Assembly (NCBI GenBank): GCA_009919275.1
Contig: RGCG01000002.1
Span: 20,028-84,027, forward strand
From: Actinomycetota bacterium
GTDB lineage: Bacteria; Actinomycetota; Acidimicrobiia; Acidimicrobiales; Ilumatobacteraceae
DNA: 64,000 bases
Reading direction: 5' to 3'
The notes under the pieces were generated by a model. That model ran no database searches and was not told the origin of the DNA. It worked only from the letters and a program-made list of their open reading frames with translations. Positions 1 to 7,300 of this stretch are shown here, in pieces; position 1 is the first letter of the stretch, and every line of letters begins with the position of its first letter. A program made the translations under genes and the position numbers.

Positions 1-160
1 CTTCATCCACTCGTCCCGGTCGGGAAACGAAGTCGGTCCATGGAATGCGCAGGCGGACGTCACGGCAACCAACGGATGCGAGACGCGCGAGATCGGCAAG
101 TCGACGCTCAACTTCGTCGTGTGTTGCTGGGAGGGTTGCGCGGGTTGCGAACCGGACCAT
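1..160 (-). CDS. N-terminal fragment of an unidentified enzyme, runs off left edge
   Basis: A minus-strand reading frame opens with ATG at 160, six bases after the stop of the upstream cyclase gene, and stays open for 53 codons to the window edge. It is too short for the ORF track. The peptide has a helical stretch (DEVERRLADLARLASVGCRD) followed by VRLRIPWTDFVSRPGRVDE. That resembles the first beta-alpha elements of TIM-barrel glycosidase-like proteins, where a catalytic-face Trp and a PxxGxxD motif follow a conserved VR strand. The tight spacing suggests co-transcription with the cyclase. The frame is more protein-like than the plus-strand alternatives here. The family assignment is a guess from about 50 residues. 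Confidence 0.5.
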   Translation of the reverse strand, partial: MVRFATRATLPATHDEVERRLADLARLASVGCRDVRLRIPWTDFVSRPGRVDE

Positions 161-165
161 TCGTG

Positions 166-717
166 TCACATCACGAAGGGGGACCGTGTCCACAGCTCGC
201 CGGTGTCGTTCCGGTCGGCGATGACGGGGTCGCCCGACAGCGTGACGACGGCGAGGGGTTCGCTGAATCCGCGGAGCTCGAGCGGGCTGTGTTCGATGGT
301 GCGGACGCCTTCGGGCAGGGTTTCGATTTGGTCGACCGGAATGAGGACTTCGAAGGCCCCGGCGGCGTCGCAGAGACGCGCTGCGGTGTTGACGGCGGAG
401 CCGATGTAGTCGTCACCTTCGAACAACAGGGCGTAGCCGGTTGACAGGCCGATGCGCAGGGTGAGTGGTGCACAAACGGTGGCCGCGCGACGTTGGAGCT
501 CCATCGAAAAGACAACCGCGTCGGCCTGGTCGACGGCGACGATCATGAGACCGTCACCCAACCATTTGGCGATGCGAACCCCGCGTTCCGAGGCGACATC
601 GCGGGCGACGGCCCGAAACGAGGCGAGCAGCTTGCCGGCGGCGTCGTCGCCGTGCACTTCCGTGAAATGCGTGAACCCGGAAAGGTCGACGAAGGCGAAG
701 GTGCGGGGGACGCGCAT
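166..717 (-). CDS. Class III adenylate/guanylate cyclase domain protein
   Basis: This is a stand-alone class III nucleotide cyclase catalytic domain of 183 residues, with no visible membrane segment or second domain. The first metal-binding Asp lies in FAFVDLSGFT near the N-terminus and the second in KWLGDGLMI around residue 54. The Lys before GDG is the position that usually contacts the base. Further on, GDDYIGSAVNTAARL carries the Asp, Asn and Arg of the substrate and transition-state site, so the enzyme looks catalytically complete and the Asp favours ATP over GTP. It is divergent to the VWA gene with only 34 bp between start codons and is followed at once by the edge fragment. No sensory domain is fused, so its input is unknown. 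Confidence 0.85.
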   Translation of the reverse strand: MRVPRTFAFVDLSGFTHFTEVHGDDAAGKLLASFRAVARDVASERGVRIAKWLGDGLMIVAVDQADAVVFSMELQRRAATVCAPLTLRIGLSTGYALLFEGDDYIGSAVNTAARLCDAAGAFEVLIPVDQIETLPEGVRTIEHSPLELRGFSEPLAVVTLSGDPVIADRNDTGELWTRSPFVM

Positions 718-751
718 GCACCTTCAGGTTACGCCAAGTAGGTTCTTTTCC

Positions 752-2752
752 ATGTCGACCCGGTTCACCTACTCCCGCTGGGACGGGACTCAGAAGGGTT
801 TCGAACTCGATGCCGACTCGCTCCTCGAGGCGGTCACCGACGACCTTCTCTATCACGGCGACGTGAACAGTGCGTTGCGCCGAATCATGCAACAGGGGAT
901 GACCGACCGCAATGGCGAACGCATCGCCGGGCTGCGCGACATGCTCGACAAGGTCAGGCAGCGCCGGGAGGAAATTCTCGACCGCTCCGATCTGGGTGGC
1001 GTATACAAGGAAATCGCCGATGCGCTCGACGACATCGTCGACGAAGAACGTCACCAGCTCGACCGCAACGTGGCCGAAGCCGACGCGAGCGGCGACGAAC
1101 GTCGGGCCGATACCGCGCGCAATGCCGCTGCCGAAAAGCACATGGAACTCGAGATGCTGCCTCCCGATCTCGCCGGCAAGGTGCGAGGCCTGCAGAACTA
1201 CAACTTTGAGTCGGCAGAGGCACAGCAACGTTTCGACGAATTGATGGACAAGCTGCGCGAGCAACTCATGCAGCAATTCGTCGACCAAATGTCGGGTGCG
1301 ATGCAGAACATGTCACCTCAGGACATGCAGCGCATGAAGGACATGATGGCTGCGCTGAACGACATGCTCGATCGACACGCGAACGGCGACGACCCACGAT
1401 TCGACGAATTCATGTCGCAATACGGCGACTTCTTTCCCGAAAACCCCCAGAACATCGAAGAACTGATCGAGCTCCTCGCCGAGCGAATGGCGCAGATGCA
1501 GGCGATGATGAACTCGATGACGCCCGAGCAGCGGGCCCAGTTGCAGCAACTCTCCGAACAATTGCTTGGTGACATGGACTTGCAGTGGCAGGCGAACCGT
1601 CTGGGTGAGCATCTCCAGAACATGGCCCCGCAGGCGGGTTGGGAACGCCGGTACCAATTCAACGGCGACCAGCCGATGGGAATGGGCGAGGCGATGCAGG
1701 CCATGCAAGAACTCTCGGGCCTCGAGGAACTCGAGAACTTCATGCGAAATGCCACGAATCCGGGGGCTCTTGCCGAGGCCGATATGGACCGCGTGCGTGA
1801 ACTACTCGGCGAAAATGCTGCTCAGTCCCTCGAGCGTTTGGCGCAACTGACGAAGATGCTCGAAGACGAGGGCCTCATCAACCAGACCGAGGGCCGTCTC
1901 GAGCTCACCCCGAAGGGACTGCGCAAAATCGGTCAGAACGCGCTGCGTGACCTCTTCAACAAACTCGCCAAGGACAAGATCGGCCAGCACCAAATGCGGG
2001 AGTCCGGTGGTGGCCACGAGCGGATGTACGAAACCAAGCAGTACGAGTACGGCGATCCGTTCCGTCTCGATCTGCAGCAGACGCTTCGCAACGCGCTGCG
2101 TCGGCAGGGTGGCGGCACGCCCGTGCGTCTCGAACCCGACGATTTCGAGATCGAGCGGACGGAACACGTCACCACCACGTCAACCGTTCTGATGATTGAC
2201 CTGTCGATGTCGATGCCGATGCGTGACAACTTCCTGCCGGCCAAGAAGGTGGCGATGGCGCTCCATTCGCTCATCACCTCGCAGTACCCGCGCGATTACA
2301 TCGGTCTTGTCGGTTTCAGCGAGTCGGCGCGCATCCTCACCGCGGCGCAGATTCCCTCGGTGTCGTGGGACTTTGTGTACGGAACCAACATGCAACACGG
2401 ATTCATGCTGGCCAGACAGTTGCTCGCCAAGCAGCACGGGACGAAGCAGATCATCATGATCACCGACGGCGAACCGACCGCGCACATCACGCGCAACGGC
2501 GACGTGTACTTCAACTATCCACCGGTCCGCGAGACGATCGAGGCGACCCTTGCCGAAGTGATGCGCTGCACGCGCGAAAAGATCGTCATCAACACCTTCA
2601 TGCTCGATGCGACGAGTGGACTCCGGTCGTTCATCGAGCGAATCACCGAGATGAACCACGGTCGCGCGTTCTTCACGACACCCGAGACCCTGGGTGACTA
2701 CGTGCTCGTCGACTTCATCGAGCACAAGCGCCGACTTTCACGCGCTCGCTGA
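752..2752 (+). CDS. VWA domain protein with long helical N-terminal region
   Basis: The 666-residue protein begins at ATG 752 (MSTRFTYSRWDG). The ORF track extends it to 452, but that upstream part only reads antisense through the cyclase gene. The first 420 residues or so are charged and Met/Gln-rich with repeated MQxM and ELxERMAQM stretches, typical of long helices or coiled coils. A C-terminal von Willebrand A domain starts near residue 478. Its MIDAS motif DLSMS has the first Asp at about 483, and a later ITDGEPT strand supplies the second metal ligand. Related actinobacterial proteins are often paired with AAA+ (MoxR/ChlI-like) ATPases, but none is seen here. The precise role is unknown; metal-dependent complex assembly is likely from the family. 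Confidence 0.8.
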   Translation: MSTRFTYSRWDGTQKGFELDADSLLEAVTDDLLYHGDVNSALRRIMQQGMTDRNGERIAGLRDMLDKVRQRREEILDRSDLGGVYKEIADALDDIVDEERHQLDRNVAEADASGDERRADTARNAAAEKHMELEMLPPDLAGKVRGLQNYNFESAEAQQRFDELMDKLREQLMQQFVDQMSGAMQNMSPQDMQRMKDMMAALNDMLDRHANGDDPRFDEFMSQYGDFFPENPQNIEELIELLAERMAQMQAMMNSMTPEQRAQLQQLSEQLLGDMDLQWQANRLGEHLQNMAPQAGWERRYQFNGDQPMGMGEAMQAMQELSGLEELENFMRNATNPGALAEADMDRVRELLGENAAQSLERLAQLTKMLEDEGLINQTEGRLELTPKGLRKIGQNALRDLFNKLAKDKIGQHQMRESGGGHERMYETKQYEYGDPFRLDLQQTLRNALRRQGGGTPVRLEPDDFEIERTEHVTTTSTVLMIDLSMSMPMRDNFLPAKKVAMALHSLITSQYPRDYIGLVGFSESARILTAAQIPSVSWDFVYGTNMQHGFMLARQLLAKQHGTKQIIMITDGEPTAHITRNGDVYFNYPPVRETIEATLAEVMRCTREKIVINTFMLDATSGLRSFIERITEMNHGRAFFTTPETLGDYVLVDFIEHKRRLSRAR

Positions 2753-2769
2753 CGCCCCAAGGGTCGGTG

Positions 2770-2792
2770 AAACCCTTGAATTGCAAGGGTTT
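2770..2792 (+). terminator. Perfect inverted repeat after the VWA gene
   Basis: AAACCCTTG and CAAGGGTTT form a 9-bp perfect stem around a 5-nt loop, 17 bp after the VWA stop codon. A second smaller hairpin (CCCGA/TCGGG around T-rich loop, 2816-2830) follows. Neither has a clean trailing U-run on the plus strand, so termination is probable rather than certain; a role in the leader of the downstream wbl gene is the alternative. Confidence 0.45.
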
Positions 2793-2879
2793 GGCGGGAT
2801 GAGGGGTACAAAACCCCCGATTTTTTCGGGCTCATTGGCAACGAGAAATGCGCACTTGCTTATTTTGCAAGGATTTGGC
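2781..2879 (+). repeat. Imperfect 15-bp direct repeat upstream of wbl
   Basis: TTGCAAGGGTTTGGC at 2781-2795 recurs as TTGCAAGGATTTGGC at 2865-2879, 14 of 15 bases identical and 84 bp apart (eight helical turns). The region around it is AT-richer than its surroundings, as promoters here tend to be. The first copy overlaps the 3' arm of the inverted repeat. It could be a paired operator for the wbl gene or a trace of a local duplication. Confidence 0.4.
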
Positions 2880-2994
2880 ACAATGTCATCGTTGTAATTA
2901 CAAGCCTGCCATCACAGGCATGCCACAAGTTGGGGGACAGCGTCCGGTCAACACGCGCCGGACGGCGACGGTGGATGTCGGGGGTGTGCAGGAC

Positions 2995-3000
2995 GGGAGG
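2995..3000 (+). promoter_or_regulatory. Ribosome binding site fixing the wbl start
   Basis: GGGAGG ends 6 bases before ATG 3007. This chooses the short 95-residue Wbl start over the ORF-track start at 2848, which would add about 50 residues unlike any Wbl N-terminus. Confidence 0.7.
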
Positions 3001-3006
3001 CAATCC

Positions 3007-3294
3007 ATGCAATTCCCAGAACACGAATCTGCGGACAATTCAGAGCTCAGCCCGGAACGGGGCTGGCAAGACGAGGCCAACTGCCTCGGCGTCGATCCCG
3101 ATCTTTTCTTTCCCGAACGCGGTGCATCAACCCGCGAGGCCAAGGAAGTGTGCAGGGGTTGCGTCGTGCGCAACGAGTGTCTCGAGTATGCGTTGGTGAA
3201 CGGTGAGAAGTTCGGCATTTGGGGCGGACTCTCCGAACGCGAGCGTCGTCGCCTGCGCCGAGCCCGAGCTCAGGCGAATCGCAACGTCGTCTGA
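3007..3294 (+). CDS. WhiB-family (Wbl) iron-sulfur transcriptional regulator
   Basis: A 95-residue Wbl protein, an actinobacterial [4Fe-4S] regulator that usually works by binding the principal sigma factor. Four cluster cysteines are present at residues 26, 49, 52 and 58 (CxxC followed by C-x5-C), then the GIWGG turn and a basic C-terminal tail rich in RRR/RA that contacts DNA. The pattern LFFPERGASTREAKEVCRGC is closest in my memory to the WhiB2-like branch. The start is set by a good ribosome binding site 6 bp upstream; the long leader holds an inverted repeat and a direct repeat. The last three codons and the stop are the first copy of a 21-bp tandem repeat. Confidence 0.95.
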   Translation: MQFPEHESADNSELSPERGWQDEANCLGVDPDLFFPERGASTREAKEVCRGCVVRNECLEYALVNGEKFGIWGGLSERERRRLRRARAQANRNVV

Positions 3295-3360
3295 CGCATA
3301 AACAACGTCGTCTGACGCATAAACAACGTCGTCTGACGCATAAACAACGTCGTCTGACGC
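3283..3360. repeat. 21-bp tandem repeat, 3.7 copies, copying the wbl stop codon
   Basis: The unit AACGTCGTCTGACGCATAAAC occurs at 3283, 3304 and 3325 with no mismatches, and a 15-bp partial copy at 3346. The first unit contains the last codons and TGA stop of wbl; the array ends two bases before the stop of the convergent formiminotransferase gene. Each unit includes the small palindrome CGTC-T-GACG. There are no spacers, so this is not a CRISPR array. The perfect identity suggests recent expansion by slippage. Confidence 0.95.
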
Positions 3361-3361
3361 G

Positions 3362-4174
3362 TTATGAGAGCGCGTTGAGGCGGGCTTCGATGGTCTGTGA
3401 CGGACCGATGTCGAGTTGCTCCCACCGCGTTTCGTCGACCATTTCCAGCTGACGTTGTGGCAATAGCCCCACAAGCTCGGCACGTTGGACGGTGCTGCCT
3501 GCGAGGCGGGTTTCCGATGCCACGAGGTCGTAGGCGTCGGCGACGCTGATGGTCTGGGTGTCGACGATGTTCATGCTCACCTGTGCGGAGCCCGCGACGA
3601 GGAAGGCGAGTGTTCGCAGGCCGGGGCGCCGCACCCGCGCCGCCACGATTCGGGCAACGTTCATGTCCGATGTTGCGAGGAACACGTTGTAGGCGATGAG
3701 AACCGGTCGCACTCCGACGCACATCGCACCGGCGGTCGGATGCGGCGCATCCGGTCCATGATCGGGCGACAGCGATGTCCACGCAGTGCGTCTCACATCG
3801 GGAAGCGTTCGCTCGGGTCCGTAAAGAAACACCGGTACGTGCAGTGCCGTTGACGCCCAGTGTGCGAAGTCATCGCGGGCGCGAAGCGCATCGTCGGTAC
3901 CGGAACCGTCGAGTGCGACGAAGGGCACCACGTCGACGACGCCGAGCCGCGGATGAACTCCCGCATGCTGCGAGACGTCGAGCACTTCGACAGCGCGCCG
4001 GGCGATATCCCTCACACAACTTGTCCCGACGGTGGTGTAGACGCTCCGGTTGTGGTCGGCATCGGAGTGAATGTCGAGGACGGCGGGGTTGGTGGTCCCG
4101 GGTTCACCGCCCGCGATGAACCGTACAAGGCCCGTGTCGCGGCCCTCGCTCACGTTGACGACGCACTCGAGCAT
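3362..4174 (-). CDS. Glutamate formiminotransferase (FTCD N-terminal type)
   Basis: The 270-residue protein opens with MLECVVNVSEGRD, the hallmark N-terminus of formiminotransferases, followed by the LDIHSDADHNRSVYT motif that contains active-site residues. GVHPRLGVVDVVPFVAL and a second FT subdomain with VSMNIVD follow. The enzyme transfers the formimino group of formiminoglutamate to tetrahydrofolate, linking histidine breakdown to one-carbon pools. It is monofunctional: no cyclodeaminase domain is fused, and no other hut genes are near. It converges on wbl, with the 21-bp tandem array filling the space between. A CAACAT box lies 6 bp before the ATG and no Shine-Dalgarno is visible. Confidence 0.9.
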   Translation of the reverse strand: MLECVVNVSEGRDTGLVRFIAGGEPGTTNPAVLDIHSDADHNRSVYTTVGTSCVRDIARRAVEVLDVSQHAGVHPRLGVVDVVPFVALDGSGTDDALRARDDFAHWASTALHVPVFLYGPERTLPDVRRTAWTSLSPDHGPDAPHPTAGAMCVGVRPVLIAYNVFLATSDMNVARIVAARVRRPGLRTLAFLVAGSAQVSMNIVDTQTISVADAYDLVASETRLAGSTVQRAELVGLLPQRQLEMVDETRWEQLDIGPSQTIEARLNALS

Positions 4175-4180
4175 CCCGAC

Positions 4181-4186
4181 ATGTTG
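4181..4186 (-). promoter_or_regulatory. Putative leaderless -10 box (CAACAT) of the formiminotransferase gene
   Basis: CAACAT on the minus strand ends 6 nt before the ATG. It is part of a 14-mer, GCCCTGACAACATG, that also precedes tesB. Confidence 0.4.
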
Positions 4187-4218
4187 TCAGGGCGGTGCCG
4201 AGTCAGCCGGCGTGCTGG

Positions 4219-4224
4219 TAGGTT
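4219..4224 (+). promoter_or_regulatory. tatA: Putative leaderless -10 box (TAGGTT) of tatA
   Basis: TAGGTT ends exactly 6 nt before the tatA ATG, with no Shine-Dalgarno between them. Confidence 0.45.
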
Positions 4225-4230
4225 CTCGGT

Positions 4231-4398
4231 ATGTTCGCTTTTCTCGAAGGTCCCGAACTGATCATCGTCGCGGTGGTCGTGCTTGTTCTCTTCGGCGGGT
4301 CACAGTTGCCCAAACTGGCGAAGAACCTCGGTCAGGCCCAGAAGGAATTCAAAAAGGGCCTCGCCGAAGGCCAAGCCGACGACGCCGACAAGAAGTAG
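4231..4398 (+). CDS. tatA: Twin-arginine translocase subunit TatA
   Basis: A 55-residue protein below the ORF-track cutoff. It has the full TatA/E architecture: a short N-terminal transmembrane helix (LIIVAVVVLVLF), the FG hinge in LFGGSQLPKLAKNLGQ, then an amphipathic basic helix and an acidic/Lys tail. TatA oligomers form the membrane pathway for folded proteins delivered by TatBC; no tatB or tatC is in the window. The stop at 4398 is 5 bp from the stop of the convergent wbl gene, and a strong intrinsic terminator for tatA lies inside that gene. Confidence 0.93.
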   Translation: MFAFLEGPELIIVAVVVLVLFGGSQLPKLAKNLGQAQKEFKKGLAEGQADDADKK

Positions 4399-4403
4399 GT
4401 TTC

Positions 4404-4715
4404 TCAGGCCGCGCCGTCACGACGGCGCTTTTTGATGCGGCGACGCTCGCGCTCGCTCGCCCCGCCCCACACGCCGTGTTCGATTTCCTCGACAAGTGCG
4501 TACTCGAGACACAGGTCCTTCACCTCGCAATTGCCGCAGATCTTGCGAGCCTTTTCGACCCCTGCTCCGTCGGAGGGAAAGAAGATTTCCGGGGCGTTGT
4601 CACGACACAGCCCGAGGTCCATCCATTCGGTTGTGCGGAAGTTCCCCACGAAGGGGAGGGCCAGCACCGACAATTCGGTGCGCTTCTTGGTCATGTGTCC
4701 TGGTGCGCGGCTCAT
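4404..4715 (-). CDS. Second WhiB-family (Wbl) regulator
   Basis: A Wbl protein with cluster cysteines at residues 37, 60, 63 and 69 counted from ATG 4715, a GVWGG turn and a strongly basic tail (RRRIKKRRR). I place the start at 4715 (MSRAPG), preceded by AGAAGGG, or possibly at ATG 4694 (MTKKRTE). The ORF-track start at 4823 would overlap the divergent gene and adds unrelated sequence. Compared with the first Wbl it has a longer N-terminus (LPFVGNFRTTEWMDLGLC) and a different loop between the first and second Cys, so it belongs to another Wbl branch. It converges with tatA. Confidence 0.92.
   Translation of the reverse strand: MSRAPGHMTKKRTELSVLALPFVGNFRTTEWMDLGLCRDNAPEIFFPSDGAGVEKARKICGNCEVKDLCLEYALVEEIEHGVWGGASERERRRIKKRRRDGAA
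4411..4433 (+). terminator. Intrinsic terminator for tatA, inside the wbl 3' end
   Basis: GCGCCGT-CACG-ACGGCGC forms a perfect GC-rich stem followed by TTTTT. It starts 12 bp after the tatA stop. It lies within the coding end of the convergent wbl gene, which encodes part of its basic tail there. Confidence 0.8.
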
Positions 4716-4776
4716 GTCCCTTCTGACGACGCAAGCGGTACAAAAGTTCCCGAGCCCGGGAAAGGGGTACTCCAGA

Positions 4777-4797
4777 TAGCCTGAGGCGCAAAGGAGG
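4777..4797 (+). promoter_or_regulatory. -10 box TAGCCT and strong ribosome binding site of the 4804 gene
   Basis: TAGCCT (4777-4782) is followed by AAGGAGG (4791-4797), which ends 6 nt before GTG 4804. Transcription starting about 7 nt after the box would give a very short leader that still contains the Shine-Dalgarno. Confidence 0.5.
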
Positions 4798-4803
4798 CAC
4801 GCC

Positions 4804-5064
4804 GTGTCCGAGATCACCACCAACGAGCCACCCCGAGCGCATGCCCGAATCGTGTATTTGGGCCCAGTTGCGCCCCATTGGGAGGTCTACGGCGACTATG
4901 GCGACAGGGCCCTCCTCGAGGAGTTCCGTACCCGGGTCCTCGCCAGGCTCGTCCTCATCACCCGTGACGACCCGCAGTTCCGGCGCAACAGCGAGCGTGT
5001 GGCCCGCGACGCCGAGCGCGAGCTGATCTCGATCGAGTGGGATCTGGGCACCGTCAGCGCCTGA
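4804..5064 (+). CDS. Small soluble protein of unknown function
   Basis: I do not recognise this 86-residue protein. The GTG start is supported by the best Shine-Dalgarno in the window. The sequence has an initial strand (ARIVYLGPVAPHWEVYGDYG) and then a charged helix (LLEEFRTRVLARLVLITRDD and the RRNSERVARDAEREL region). It has no signal peptide, membrane segment or cysteines. It is divergent to the second wbl gene and 55 bp upstream of ppk, so it may share a transcript with ppk. Codon usage matches its neighbours. Confidence 0.7.
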   Translation: MSEITTNEPPRAHARIVYLGPVAPHWEVYGDYGDRALLEEFRTRVLARLVLITRDDPQFRRNSERVARDAERELISIEWDLGTVSA

Positions 5065-5119
5065 CGGTTCGTCCGGACGTCACGGTCCGTTCACGCACGC
5101 GCCTTTTTCCGCACCCCGA

Positions 5120-7228
5120 ATGCTCAACCGTCGGTCCTACGTTGACGGAATCGACGAACGTTTCTTCAACCGCGACCTGAGCTGGCTCGCGTTCAACGAA
5201 CGGGTCCTCTCCCTCGCCCGCGAATCAGCAATTCCCCTGCTCGAGCGGGCGAAGTTCTGTGCGATCTTTTCGTCGAACCTCGACGAGTTCTTTCAGGTTC
5301 GCGTCGCGGGCCTGAAGAGCCAGGTCGACGAGGGTGTTCTGTTGCACGGCGTCGACGGCCGCAGCCCCGCACAGGTCCTGGACGAGGTGAATTCCGTCGT
5401 TCGACGCCTCGTGCGTGAGCAAGAACGAATTCTTGGCGAAGAGATCTTCCCGGCACTCGGTCAGCACGGCATTCGAGTCGTTATGTGGCGTGAACTCGAC
5501 ACGACCACCAAAGAGCGACTGACCCGCGAGTTCCGGCAGCGCATCTTTCCCGTGCTCACGCCGCTCGTCGTCGACCCCGCGCATCCCTTTCCGTACATCT
5601 CCGGGTTGGCACTCAGCATCGGTGCGTCGGTCACCGATCCGCAGTCGGGCGAGGAGAAGTTCACCCGGGTCAAGGTTCCTGCATTGTTGCCGCGACTCAT
5701 CGAAGTCGACGGAACGGGAATCTTCATCCCCATCGAAGAAGTCATCGTCGCACATCTCCACGAGTTGTACGAGGGGATGGAAGTGCGCGCGCCGTTCGTG
5801 TTCCGAGTCACGCGCGACGCCGACATCGAAGTCGATGACGAAGACGCCGATGACCTGCGCGAGGCCATCGAAGAAGAACTGCGCCGCCGACGCTTTGGTC
5901 GTGCGGTGCGGCTCGAGACGGTTGTCGGGGTGCCACCCGAGGTGGTGGGGTTGTTGCTCGAGGAACTCGAACTCGACGCCGTCGACCATTACGAAAGCGA
6001 CGCACTTCTCGACCTCACTTGCCTTCAAAGGATCGCCGCACTGCCGCGGGAAGACCTGCGTGACAAACCGTGGCCATCGGTGACCGCGGGGCGGATTCTC
6101 GCCGCGCGTGAGAACGACGAGCCGATCTTCAATCTCATCAGGCGCCGCGATCTCGTTGTTCATCACCCGTACGAGTCATTTCAATCATCGACCGAGGCGT
6201 TCATCGACGAAGCAGCTCACGACCCTCGTGTTCAATCGATCAAGATGACGCTGTACAGGACTTCGCCCGACAGTGCGATCATGCGCAACTTGATATCGGC
6301 GGCGGAACGCGGTGTCCAGGTGGCGGTGTTGGTTGAATTGAAGGCCCGGTTCGACGAGGCGTTGAACCTCAACTGGGCCCGACAACTCGAACAGGCCGGC
6401 GTGCACGTGATGTACGGCATCGTCGGCCTGAAGACCCATGCGAAGTTGGCGATGGTGGTTCGCGACGAGCCCGATGGCCTGCGCCGCTACGTTCATTTCG
6501 GAACCGGGAACTACAACGCGAAGACCGCGGCCGTGTACGAGGACATCGGAGTGTTCACGTGCAATCCCGAGCTTGCCGATGACGCGACGCGGTTGTTCAA
6601 CCACTTGACGGGTTTCAGCCGCGCCAATTGGTACCGCCACCTGTTGGTTGCGCCGCAGTTCCTGCGCGGCGAAATCGTCGATCTGATTCGACGGGAACGC
6701 GAGATGGGTCCGCGCGGTTCCATTCGCTTGAAGGTCAACTCGGTGGCCGATGCCGACATGATCGCCGAACTGTACGAGGCATCGCGGGCGGGTGTGCGCG
6801 TCGAGATCGTGGTCCGTGGAATCTGCATGTTGCGTCCCGGGGTCCCAGGCCTCTCCGAGAACATCTCCGTTCGATCGATTCTCGGGCGTTACCTCGAACA
6901 CTCTCGTATCTACCACTTCGGCAACGCGCACGGGCCCGACAAACCGGCGTGGTACATCGGGTCGGCGGACTTGATGACACGCAATCTCGACCGCCGTGTC
7001 GAGGTGATGACGCCGATCCTCCTCGAACGCCACAGGGCTTGGCTCGAACAAACGCTTGCCTACCTCAACGACCCCGAAACCCCCCATTTCGTGCTCGCAT
7101 CCGATGGTTCGTGGGAGCGGAGCGGGCGGGGTGACTTCTCCGACGACGCCCAGGGTCGTATGTACCGATGGGCCAAGGAGCAACAAGAGCGACGCGGGGT
7201 CGAGAGGTCGAATGAAGGGGTCGCTTGA
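5120..7228 (+). CDS. ppk: Polyphosphate kinase 1
   Basis: At 702 residues it is the usual length of PPK1. The N-terminal domain begins with ERFFNRDLSWLAFNERVLSLA. The catalytic core has VHHPYESF, KMTLYRTSPDS and GLKTHAKLAMVVR, whose His (about residue 440) is the phosphorylated residue. YVHFGTGNYNAKTAAVYED follows, and the second conserved His is in HSRIYHFGN. The enzyme reversibly polymerises the gamma phosphate of ATP into polyphosphate. It is followed 72 bp later by phoU, the sensor kinase and the response regulator, so storage and phosphate sensing are grouped. A single GTTCAC sits upstream, too little to call a Pho box. Confidence 0.97.
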   Translation: MLNRRSYVDGIDERFFNRDLSWLAFNERVLSLARESAIPLLERAKFCAIFSSNLDEFFQVRVAGLKSQVDEGVLLHGVDGRSPAQVLDEVNSVVRRLVREQERILGEEIFPALGQHGIRVVMWRELDTTTKERLTREFRQRIFPVLTPLVVDPAHPFPYISGLALSIGASVTDPQSGEEKFTRVKVPALLPRLIEVDGTGIFIPIEEVIVAHLHELYEGMEVRAPFVFRVTRDADIEVDDEDADDLREAIEEELRRRRFGRAVRLETVVGVPPEVVGLLLEELELDAVDHYESDALLDLTCLQRIAALPREDLRDKPWPSVTAGRILAARENDEPIFNLIRRRDLVVHHPYESFQSSTEAFIDEAAHDPRVQSIKMTLYRTSPDSAIMRNLISAAERGVQVAVLVELKARFDEALNLNWARQLEQAGVHVMYGIVGLKTHAKLAMVVRDEPDGLRRYVHFGTGNYNAKTAAVYEDIGVFTCNPELADDATRLFNHLTGFSRANWYRHLLVAPQFLRGEIVDLIRREREMGPRGSIRLKVNSVADADMIAELYEASRAGVRVEIVVRGICMLRPGVPGLSENISVRSILGRYLEHSRIYHFGNAHGPDKPAWYIGSADLMTRNLDRRVEVMTPILLERHRAWLEQTLAYLNDPETPHFVLASDGSWERSGRGDFSDDAQGRMYRWAKEQQERRGVERSNEGVA

Positions 7229-7300
7229 GGCGACTCGGGTAGCGTTGTTGGTGCGCTTGGCAACGCATTCGGTGTTTGCTGAACGGAAACGGTGGAGACG

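Noticed and set aside
452-751. Upstream extension of the VWA ORF
   Set aside because: It lies antisense to the class III cyclase gene; the protein-like sequence begins at MSTRFTYSRWDG (752).
3283-3360. Short repeat array considered as a CRISPR
   Set aside because: Units are contiguous with no spacers and include the end of a gene; no cas genes are present. The same applies to 14950-15066.
5080-5119. GTTCAC upstream of ppk as a Pho box
   Set aside because: Only one half-site is present, and no direct repeat at 11-bp spacing could be found, so there is no real support.
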